Below are positions 50,501 to 57,008 of a stretch of DNA of 64,000 nt, in pieces. How positions within the stretch are numbered: the stretch's first letter is position 1; each line of letters opens with the position of its first letter. The notes below the pieces were generated by a model. That model did not search any database and had not been told where the DNA came from. It saw only the letters and a program-made list of their open reading frames with translations. Origin of the DNA: Sedimentisphaerales bacterium (lineage in GTDB: Bacteria; Planctomycetota; Phycisphaerae; Sedimentisphaerales; SG8-4); the NCBI GenBank assembly GCA_016928975.1, contig JAFGJR010000006.1:1-64000 (forward strand), read 5' to 3'. A program made the position numbers and the translations under genes.

Positions 50501-51559
50501 TGCGCTGCGCTGTTTCACAATCCGGGTCCTGGCGGCCTCGAGGGTCTCGCGGGTCTTCCGCAACTCCGCCTCGGTTTGCTCCACGGACGTTCGCAACTGC
50601 CCCTCGAGATCCCGCAACGTCAGTTCATGCTGCTGGTCAAGGACGTGCCGCGCCGCCGTCAGAGCTTCCTGAAACGCTGTGAACTCCTGCCGGACCTGGC
50701 GTCGTGCCCGCCGCCACAGGGCACGCCCTCCTAACCCGACCAGAGCGACTACCAGGCCCATCGTGATCGGACCTGTCACCACAAGGGGCGGCATGCCGGG
50801 CACCTTCAGGACGTACAGGAGCGTCAGCAACGTCGCGGCTATGCCGAAACATCCGCCAGCGAACGCCAGCGGGTAAGCGCCCACAAAAAGCCGCGCGGCA
50901 AACAGCCGTCCCAGTGCCGTCAGGTGTTGCTCGGCCAGGGCCTGCTGGAAGCGGTAGATCTCAGCGGGAGATTGGCCTGCATCCGCATCGGGTTCGGCCC
51001 TCTCTCTGGGCGGAGGAACGGACTGCCGGTAGAGCCGCAGGAGCGCATCCGCCTGCATGCCGAGGGCGTCGAGATACTGGCGTGCAGCTTGGAGCGCCGT
51101 CTGTGCTGCTGTACGTCCTTGCCGGGCCTTGGTGGCTCCTCCCTCGGCCACAAATTCCGCGACCAGCACCTGATCCTGGTACTCCTTCTGAGCCTTGCTT
51201 CTCAGGTCTGTCGTCTTCTGGTTGATTCGGTCGTGCTCGTGTTGGGCGTCTACCTTGATAGTGCTGAGCTGTTTCTCGTAGTCGGCTCGGGCCGCCTCGC
51301 GCCGAGCGTCATACTGGCGTTGAATCTCCTGGCTCTCCGCTTGCAGCGCGGCGTCCATCTTGCTCTTGGCTTCAGCGAGCCTTTTCTTCGCCTGCCGCAG
51401 GGCCGCCTGATAGTCGGATTCGATCTGGGATTCCAGGGGCTGCAAGACGGCCGACGAAAGTCGAAGCACTTCGCCCATCGCTTGACGCTGGAGACTTGTG
51501 TGGTCGTTGTTCTGCAACGGCTCCGGTCCCGTAAGATAGGCTTGCAGATGAGCGTTCAT
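47588..51559 (-). CDS. Membrane FtsK/SpoIIIE (EssC-like) ATPase with coiled coils and three ATPase-like domains
   Basis: The 1323-residue product has, in order: a coiled coil (about 45-130); two membrane helices (about 222-250 and 258-281); a long charged coiled coil (about 290-435); a first ATPase-like domain without a P-loop (about 498-700, CSVLLESPREGRQQSLETL where Walker A should be); a complete FtsK domain with Walker A GKTGSGKST at 785-793, Walker B VLIVDE at 888-893 and LGSQT at 928; and a third degenerate domain (LLLVGQRDDVAVN near 1085). This three-domain layout recalls EssC/EccC of type VII secretion, except that the intact site is central and the N-terminal FHA domains are missing. 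It follows two WXG100-like genes and overlaps one by four bases. A DNA-pumping role is the alternative. Confidence 0.88.
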   Translation of the reverse strand: MNAHLQAYLTGPEPLQNNDHTSLQRQAMGEVLRLSSAVLQPLESQIESDYQAALRQAKKRLAEAKSKMDAALQAESQEIQRQYDARREAARADYEKQLSTIKVDAQHEHDRINQKTTDLRSKAQKEYQDQVLVAEFVAEGGATKARQGRTAAQTALQAARQYLDALGMQADALLRLYRQSVPPPRERAEPDADAGQSPAEIYRFQQALAEQHLTALGRLFAARLFVGAYPLAFAGGCFGIAATLLTLLYVLKVPGMPPLVVTGPITMGLVVALVGLGGRALWRRARRQVRQEFTAFQEALTAARHVLDQQHELTLRDLEGQLRTSVEQTEAELRKTRETLEAARTRIVKQRSAALQDIDQRQREAADRLRQQRDNAEEEAEREYRERRSALEQRYQQELAQAQARHDQAMAECENEYRTSRQRLEERWDKSLACIRAMLQDTADLSTKAVAGWDHLLVESWTPPQISPSAVRFGTLTLDLASLADTVRARLGPPQESTVPVILPALLEFPQRCSVLLESPREGRQQSLETLRAVMMRLFTALPPGRVRFTIVDPVGLGESFAGFMHAGDYLEALVGGRIWTEATQIQQQLEDLTQHMETVIQKYLRNEFETIEQYNEQAGDLAEPYRFLVIADFPTNFNEEAARRLSSIVHSGPRCGVHTLIAYDTRHELPAGVDIEDVSANSIHLLYENGGYVWQDPILQQFPLTLDQPPDEATLTRIMHIVGKAGARAARVEVPFEAVAPAQHQRWSLDSRTEICIPLGRTGATRLQHLRLGRGVAQHMLIAGKTGSGKSTLLHVMVTNLALWYAPDQVELYLVDFKQGVEFKTYVTHHLPHARAIAIESDREFGLSILRRLDAEMTHRGELFRNAGVQDIGAYRQSTGKTMPRTVLIVDEFQIFFAEDDKLAQDAAVLLEQLVRQGRAFGIHVVLGSQTLGGVFGLARSTIGQMAIRVALQCSEADSQLILDDENVAARLLSRPGEAIYNDVGGRVVGNSPFQTAWLSDACRDSCLTHVTELARTRQTAYAPMVVFEGSAPADITENRLLAQCLERGAQVAEIATPRIWLGAPVTMKDPTAVTLRRQGGANLLLVGQRDDVAVNLLSAALVALASQLPHRSAQFVILDGSASDSPHAGTLARVASALPHTCRFVAWPDVQAVLAELARETQRRMQDNQHDAPAIILMVYGLQRYRVLRRSEDVLGLSFDSTAEPRPDVQFSELLREGPSVGIHVLAWADTLSTLERTLDRQTVHEFDGRVLFQMSAADSSNLIDSPVANQLGLHRALLYSEEQGGLEKFRPYDTPKDDWLAYVRKKLMPEAAATGNEVQG

Positions 51560-51789
51560 GGATTAGGTCCCATGCTGTCGGCACAATCCTGTTGCGCACT
51601 CTCTAATATTGTCTCCATGCGTTCCATGGCCAACGCCGCCGCGCGGATGCTCGCCTGCAGCGGCGCCATGTACTTCTTGTCAAACTGCCGGCAGTTGTCG
51701 TCCCGCCACTCCTCCTGGGCCTGCTGCCACTCCGCCATCAGTTTCTTGGCAGCCTGGACAAACTTGGCACGGCTTTCGATGGTACTCAC
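51556..51789 (-). CDS. Second WXG100-like small helical protein
   Basis: A 77-residue protein of two predicted helices with a central Trp turn: AAKKLMAEWQQAQEEWRDDN then CRQFDKKYMAPLQASIRAAA. W28-x-D30-x5-F36 matches the W43-x-D45-x5-F51 of the first gene of the operon, so the two may be distant paralogues and could pair as EsxA/EsxB do. No signal peptide or membrane segment. Its stop overlaps the ATPase start (ATGA), implying co-translation. I recognise no named family beyond this resemblance. Confidence 0.72.
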   Translation of the reverse strand: MSTIESRAKFVQAAKKLMAEWQQAQEEWRDDNCRQFDKKYMAPLQASIRAAALAMERMETILESAQQDCADSMGPNP

Positions 51790-51803
51790 TTGACTTCTTT
51801 CTA

Positions 51804-52457
51804 TCAGGATGCAGTATCTTCTTGCGCCGGCGTTGTCCCGGGCGGTGCCTCGAGATTCTCGGCCGGGCCTGGCGGTGCCGGGGCGGGCTCCTCGGGCGCG
51901 GCCGGCGCTTCCCCGGGTTGCACGAGATCGACCTCAGGTGGCTCCGTGGCGCTCCTGGGCATCTCAGGGGGCGCCAGAGCCAGGTATGCCTCGAGCGAAT
52001 CGATCATCTTGTCCAATCGGGCTCGTGCATTCGGAATATCCACGTCAACTGCATTGAGGAGTCTCTGCGTTCCCGCACGGTAGTCCGACAATTCTCTCTC
52101 GATCTGCAGGCTCCAGGCCCTGACCCGCTGGAGCTTGCGCTCGGCCTCCCGCAGCCGCGCCTCCGCGATTCGCAAGGCCTTCTTCTCGTCCACGCACGAG
52201 CTGGGAGTGCCCGCCAGCGTCCGTTCAAACACCTGACGCTGGTGAAGTGCGAGCTTCGCGCGCGTATGTTGTTCCGCGCGTGCCTGGACCTGCGTTCTCC
52301 AAAAGCGGTACTGATCCTCGCGCAGCCATTGGCGTGTGCGATGAATCGCCGTGCTCGTCTCCTCCAGAGCCAGGGACGCAATCTTCGCGAAGGTGCCCAG
52401 CGATGCCCTGAGCTGCTTGAGCACCGGAATGGAACTGACTCTGGCCTCCTGGCCCAT
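51804..52457 (-). CDS. Coiled-coil protein of the FtsK/WXG operon
   Basis: A 217-residue, soluble, mostly helical protein. The segments LEETSTAIHRTRQWLREDQY and EKKALRIAEARLREAERKLQ are heptad-like. After about residue 165 the chain becomes Pro/Ala/Glu-rich and probably disordered. I recall similar proteins beside FtsK/WXG100-like genes in planctomycetes, but with no known role; an adaptor or chaperone for the small proteins is a guess. The ATG at 52457 is 9 bases after the first gene's stop and 14 bases ahead of the next gene. Confidence 0.72.
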   Translation of the reverse strand: MGQEARVSSIPVLKQLRASLGTFAKIASLALEETSTAIHRTRQWLREDQYRFWRTQVQARAEQHTRAKLALHQRQVFERTLAGTPSSCVDEKKALRIAEARLREAERKLQRVRAWSLQIERELSDYRAGTQRLLNAVDVDIPNARARLDKMIDSLEAYLALAPPEMPRSATEPPEVDLVQPGEAPAAPEEPAPAPPGPAENLEAPPGTTPAQEDTAS

Positions 52458-52466
52458 CTTCGATTC

Positions 52467-52739
52467 CTACCGTTGCTGTAGATAGTTCTCAATGTGACCG
52501 GCTTTTTTTGCCAGGAACGTCACGTGCTGGGTGGATGCGTCGAGAAAACGGCGCAGGGTCTTCACGGTCACGTCGAACTCCTGGGCGAACTTTCTCTGTT
52601 CCTGGTCCGCCCAGGTTCTCTCCAATTCCTTCAGACGGCCCTGCAAGCTGACCAGCAGGGTCTCCAGATCGGAGTTGAAACGAGTCAGATCGCGGGCAAA
52701 GCGCCGCAACTCCGCAGGGTCCACATTCGCCTTGGCCAT
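52467..52739 (-). CDS. WXG100-like protein, first gene of the FtsK operon
   Basis: A 90-residue helical hairpin: DPAELRRFARDLTRFNSDLE, then a central W43-A-D45 turn in ELERTWADQEQRKFAQEF, then LRRFLDASTQHVTFLAKKAG. Its length, central W-x-(G/D) turn and the absence of a signal peptide fit the WXG100 family, the substrates or partners of type VII secretion. The C-terminus (GHIENYLQQR) lacks the clear YxxxD/E export signal. The ATG at 52739 has AGAGGTGAC upstream; an in-frame start at 52778 lies before this site and is rejected. Confidence 0.8.
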   Translation of the reverse strand: MAKANVDPAELRRFARDLTRFNSDLETLLVSLQGRLKELERTWADQEQRKFAQEFDVTVKTLRRFLDASTQHVTFLAKKAGHIENYLQQR

Positions 52740-52837
52740 AGTCACCTCTGCATCGCGAAACCACCCGCACCCAATCATGGGCAGGAACAGGAGCCGAGAA
52801 CCTGCACGATCTGCTCTTCGCTCCTGACTATGCCTGT

Positions 52838-52867
52838 ATTATAACAAATTCGCTGATCTATTGCCAC
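52838..52867 (-). promoter_or_regulatory. Promoter of the WXG/FtsK operon
   Basis: On the minus strand a perfect TATAAT (52843-52838) is preceded after 18 bases by GTGGCA (52867-52862), four of six matches to TTGACA. The leader before the first gene would be about 90 bases. Confidence 0.6.
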
Positions 52868-53006
52868 TTCCTGTTGGCGCTGTGCAGGGATGCACGGACT
52901 CATCCGGGCATAACGCAAGCGATGGAAGTCTCGATCGTGCCGGCCCCGCGGTCGTTGACCGGAATCCGGGTCCGGTAAGGATGCGTGTGTCCTTCTCCGG
53001 CTGGGT

Positions 53007-53481
53007 CTACTTGGGGTGCTTCGTTATCGACCGGCCGTGGCGCGTTTCAAGGCCCGCGTTGACACCCGTCATGGTCTGGACCAGGAGCCGAGCGTATTGA
53101 ACCCCAACCGCGAAGGCGAGTGACGACAGCTTCGGCCCAGGCGTCCTGCGAGCCGTACTTGTCCTGCACCGCGCGCTCGTAAGGTGAGTATCCGAGGGCG
53201 GGTGCATTGTCCGCGCGGAAGCTCACATTGTTGACGCCCTTGGAGAGAAAGGCGTTGCCTTGAGGCGTCACCAGCCACCAGACTCCATCCCGCTCGGTGA
53301 CGTAGAAGAAGCCCGTGGACTGGAACGTCAGGTGTTTCCAGCCGCCATAGGGGTCCCGGTCAGTCGTGTTGGAGGACCCTTGCACGGATAAGGCAGGAGT
53401 TGCCAACAGACCCGAGACGAAGCACATAAATCCGAGAAGTTCAACCGTTCGACAGCTTGCTTCTGCCACATTGTGCAGCAT
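53007..53481 (-). pseudogene. Remnant of an exported glycoside-hydrolase-like protein, frameshifted and truncated
   Basis: The frame opened at 53481 has a signal peptide (VELLGFMCFVSGLLATPALS) and FFYVTERDGVWWLVTPQGN, FLSKGVNNVSFRADNAPALG and WAEAVVTRLRGWG. This is the N-terminal region of a family of large secreted hydrolases or agarase-like proteins. At about 53105 a one-base loss shifts the frame; in the other frame the expected GFNTLGSWSR continues for a few residues to a stop. The remaining catalytic domain is missing. The short stretch to 53007 in yet another frame is residual. Confidence 0.7.
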
Positions 53482-53663
53482 GGTTCGACCTCCTGATCCA
53501 ACCCTAATGCCTACATATCCTACTGCCGTCGCGACGCAGATGCAACCCGGTCGGACTCGCCATTGCTTTGCGTCGTGTCTGAACCCTGGTAGAATTGAGC
53601 CGACATTGTGATAACGGCGGGGTGGGCTATGCCCGCCGCCTTATCCATTGAAGGGGACTTCAC

Positions 53664-53822
53664 ATGAGGCTGACGTTGTGTGCGTTGGTTGTGGCGACGG
53701 TCGAGGCCTTGAAGGCCGCCGGTATCCCGGCGGTCTGGTTCGAAGCCCCCGGTACGTCGCATGAGTGGCAGACATGGCGCAGATGCCTGTATGACTTCGC
53801 GCCGCGACTGTTCCAGGAGTGA
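53664..53822 (+). pseudogene. Esterase remnant: signal-peptide start joined to the C-terminal end
   Basis: A 52-codon frame reads MRLTLCALVVAT followed directly by VEALKAAGIPAVWFEAPGTS and HEWQTWRRCLYDFAPRLFQE. The first part is a signal-peptide start; the second is the C-terminal 40 residues of an esterase-D/feruloyl-esterase-like hydrolase, including the catalytic-His region GTSHEW. The whole middle of the enzyme, including the nucleophile, is gone, so an in-frame internal deletion is the simplest reading. A ribosome site (GAAGGGG) is still present. The intact GH-like gene starts 38 bases later. Confidence 0.7.
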
Positions 53823-53860
53823 TTCGCACGCAGAACGACAGCATTAAGGAGTGTGACGCA

Positions 53861-55120
53861 ATGAAAACGTCAATGTACTATTTGACCACCGCAAGATGTG
53901 TAGGCCTTCTTTGCTTCTGCGGGTTTGCGTGCACCTCGTGCGCACGTATAACGGAGGCTCAATCGGGCGCCACTTCCTGGCAGGTCGGCGTGCCTATCGT
54001 CACCTACTGGTGCGGCCCGTCACTGGCTGACGCCGTCGCGCAGCAAATGGCCGAGGGCGGCTTCAATCTCGTCTGGTGTGGCAATGAGCAGGAGCTTGAC
54101 GTGGCGCACCGTCACGGCTTGCGCGGCCAGCTCAGCGACAGTCTCCTTTCGCCTGCATCACTTGAAGACGCCAGGCGCCGTGAGCTATTGGATGCTCTCA
54201 TTGCGCGTGTCAACAAACACCCGGCACTCTACGCTTACTATCTCATCGACGAGCCCAATACATCGCAGTTTCCCTCGCTCGGGAAGCTGGTCGCGTACCT
54301 GCGCCAGCGCGATCCGCTGCACCTGGCCTATATCAACCTGTTTCCAACCTATGCCACCAACGAACAGCTTGCCACAAAGGGGGATGTGGTGACGGCCTAC
54401 CGGGAGTACCTGGATCGCTATGTGGGACAGGTGAACCCCTCACTCATCAGCTACGATCACTATCAGTTCCGGCTCAAGGGCGATGGCGATCAGTACTTCC
54501 TGAATCTCGCGATGATCCGGCGTGCGGCCCAGGAGGCAGGCGTGCCCTTCCTCAACATCGTACAGGCTTGCACCTGGGCGCCGGATGTCATGCGCGTGCC
54601 GGATGTGGACGAGCTTCGATATCTGGTTTACTCCACGCTGGCCTACGGCGCACAGGGCATCAGCTACTACGTATACGCCTGCGCGAACCACCACGGCAGT
54701 CTCGTCAGCCTGGACGGGACCCCCGGACCTCTCTACCATGCGCTCACTTCGTACAATCGAGAGTTCGCCGCCATCGCGAAGGAGCTCCAGCCGCTGCGTT
54801 CGCTGGGCGTGTATCATACCTCGATGCGCGAGCCCGGCTGCGAGCCACTGCCGGTGGATGCGTCCTTCCATCTCGATTCCTCGCGATCGCCCGCGTCGTC
54901 GAGGGGCTTCCTGCTTGGCTTCTTCGGGGCCGCGGAAGAGCCGACTCACGCGGTCGTGGTGAACCTGGATTACACCACCGAGGCGAGGACACCGCTCGTC
55001 GGGCCGGGTGAGCTCGTGCTCTTCGACGCCGCAGCCGCCCGATGGACCTCTGTGAAAAAGGCGACCACCGAACTGGTCCTACCGCCCGGCGGAGGCAAGC
55101 TGGTGCGAATCGCTCGATGA
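53861..55120 (+). CDS. Exported TIM-barrel glycosidase-like lipoprotein
   Basis: A 419-residue protein with an N-terminal signal and a possible lipobox near GFACTSCARI. The body has WQVGVPIVTYWCGPSLADAV, LIDEPNTSQFPSLGKLVAYL and INLFPTYATNEQLATKGDVV, the pattern of a GH-A-type (beta-galactosidase-like) barrel with DEPN at the strand-4 acid/base position. The C-terminal 70 residues (HAVVVNLDYTTEARTPLVGP) look like a beta-sandwich. Substrate unknown. AAGGAGTG precedes the ATG at 53861. The stop is 16 bases from the next gene, so they are probably co-transcribed. Confidence 0.75.
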   Translation: MKTSMYYLTTARCVGLLCFCGFACTSCARITEAQSGATSWQVGVPIVTYWCGPSLADAVAQQMAEGGFNLVWCGNEQELDVAHRHGLRGQLSDSLLSPASLEDARRRELLDALIARVNKHPALYAYYLIDEPNTSQFPSLGKLVAYLRQRDPLHLAYINLFPTYATNEQLATKGDVVTAYREYLDRYVGQVNPSLISYDHYQFRLKGDGDQYFLNLAMIRRAAQEAGVPFLNIVQACTWAPDVMRVPDVDELRYLVYSTLAYGAQGISYYVYACANHHGSLVSLDGTPGPLYHALTSYNREFAAIAKELQPLRSLGVYHTSMREPGCEPLPVDASFHLDSSRSPASSRGFLLGFFGAAEEPTHAVVVNLDYTTEARTPLVGPGELVLFDAAAARWTSVKKATTELVLPPGGGKLVRIAR

Positions 55121-55136
55121 ATGTGTGGGACATCGT

Positions 55137-57008
55137 ATGGAACGGTTGGCCCGGAAACGGACGGGGTTTGGAGATGTCGGTCGTAGTATCTCCGGCCACA
55201 CAGTCCGGGAGCTGCTGTTCTTCACCCTCTTTTACCTGTACGTGTGGCTGGTGATTGAGCCGCACTTGATCTTTCATGGATCCGACCGCATCACCAATTT
55301 CCCCTCGTTCTATACAACCTGGCGATTCTTCGCGTCCCACCTGAGCTGGCCGGGAGGGCTCATCGAGTATTTGTCGGCCTTTCTGTCACAACTGTTTTTT
55401 CTCTCCTGGCTTGGCGCGATCGTAATCACAATGCAGGCATGGACCTTCAGACTGTTGGTAGCATACCTGCTGAGAACGATGGATCTCACGAGGCTGCAAA
55501 TTGTCGCATACGTGCCGGCTCTGTTGTTGCTGGTGACCTACGGTCAGTACACCTATTTCTTCCCCACGACGGTGGCCGTGCTATGTGGCCTCGCGTTGGC
55601 ATCAGTCTATGTCCATCTGGCCGCCAAGAGAGCGCCGGCTGTGGCTGCGGCGACCTTCATAGGTCTATCCTTGGCATGTTATTACGCGGCCGGTGCGGCC
55701 GTGCTGCCCTTCGCGCTGGTATGTGTGATTCCGGAGCTCCTGTCATCGGGCCGGCGCCGGCTCGCTGTGCTCTACGTACTGGTCGCAGGGGGATTGCCTT
55801 ATGTATTCGGAGTCAAGATCCTTGGCGTCAGCATCATTGATGCCTATACCGACCTGCTGCCCATCTCCTGGAAGCTACTGTACTTCGCGGTGCGTCGGCG
55901 GGGTGTGGAGATCGTTTATGTCCTCTACCTGCTGGTGCCGGGCATCATGGCTCTCGGAGGGATCACGTCCACTCTGTGGGCAGCGAATCGAGGGACTGGC
56001 CTGGTGAAACAGGATCGCAGACCGGTCTTCCGCTGGCTGGCACGCACCCTCGCGCTGGTCGCCATCGGTGGGGCAGTGGCCTACGGGAGCTTCGATAAGG
56101 CTCAGAAGACCCACTTTGCCGTGGATTACTACGCCTACCACAAGATGTGGTCCGAGGTCCTGATCGAGGGCCGCACGGGCAGTGACGACCCCTCTGTCAT
56201 GCACGCAGTGAATAGGGCACTGTATCATACGGGACAGCTCGGCAATCGCATGTTTGTCTGGCCGCAAAACCCGACGTACCTGTTCCTGGAAGGCGCCGAG
56301 TATCAGTGGGCATACTGGCAAAGGTTCGGCGTCCACCTGGAGATCGGGTTCGTCAATTCCGCCGAGAATGCCCTGATGGAATGCCTGGCAGGCATGGGCG
56401 ACCGGCCCATGATCCTACAGCAACTGGCAACGATCAACATGGTCAAAGGCAACCTTGATACGGCGCGAGTGTATCTTCACGTGCTGAGCACGACCCTGTT
56501 CCATGGCAACTGGGCGAGGCACTACCTGGACCTCCTGGTGCGTGACCCGGACCTGGCGACGGATCGCGACATACAGAACTTGCGGGCAATCGCCATGGAC
56601 GAGGATTATCCCTCACTTCATTTGTCCGATGAAAGCATGCTGTCTTGTCTCTTGAAGAAGAACGGCGGGAATCGGATGGCGTTCGAGTATTTGATGGCGT
56701 CGCACCTGTTGAACAGACAGTTGACTCGCTTCGTCAAACGCGTCGAGGAGCTCCATGACATGGGGTATGAGACGCTGCCAAGACACTACGAAGAGGCCAT
56801 CCTGGTGTACTCCGCCGCGGCGCGGACGACCGTTCAGTTGAGCGGCTACGCGCCGCGGGACGAGGTGCGTCAGCAAATAGAGCGTTTTCTCGGGATCCTC
56901 CGGAGCTATGGCGGGAACAAGCAGGCGGCCTTCGCCGATCTGGCGGAATCCTATGGCGACACCTACGCATTCTACAATGCGTACGGTCCTCGGGAGATGA
57001 CAAGATGA
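55137..57008 (+). CDS. Large polytopic membrane protein (DUF6057-like)
   Basis: A 623-residue protein with about ten membrane helices in its first half (for example LLFFTLFYLYVWLVIEPHLI, LFFLSWLGAIVITMQAW, VLYVLVAGGLPYVFGVKI) and a soluble helical second half resembling TPR-type repeats (ALMECLAGMGDRPMILQQLA). I associate it with DUF6057, a family of Bacteroidetes and planctomycetes next to PD40 proteins, but am not certain. The ATG at 55137 is used; a GTG at 55125 is possible. It overlaps the next gene by four bases (ATGA). Confidence 0.72.
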   Translation: MERLARKRTGFGDVGRSISGHTVRELLFFTLFYLYVWLVIEPHLIFHGSDRITNFPSFYTTWRFFASHLSWPGGLIEYLSAFLSQLFFLSWLGAIVITMQAWTFRLLVAYLLRTMDLTRLQIVAYVPALLLLVTYGQYTYFFPTTVAVLCGLALASVYVHLAAKRAPAVAAATFIGLSLACYYAAGAAVLPFALVCVIPELLSSGRRRLAVLYVLVAGGLPYVFGVKILGVSIIDAYTDLLPISWKLLYFAVRRRGVEIVYVLYLLVPGIMALGGITSTLWAANRGTGLVKQDRRPVFRWLARTLALVAIGGAVAYGSFDKAQKTHFAVDYYAYHKMWSEVLIEGRTGSDDPSVMHAVNRALYHTGQLGNRMFVWPQNPTYLFLEGAEYQWAYWQRFGVHLEIGFVNSAENALMECLAGMGDRPMILQQLATINMVKGNLDTARVYLHVLSTTLFHGNWARHYLDLLVRDPDLATDRDIQNLRAIAMDEDYPSLHLSDESMLSCLLKKNGGNRMAFEYLMASHLLNRQLTRFVKRVEELHDMGYETLPRHYEEAILVYSAAARTTVQLSGYAPRDEVRQQIERFLGILRSYGGNKQAAFADLAESYGDTYAFYNAYGPREMTR

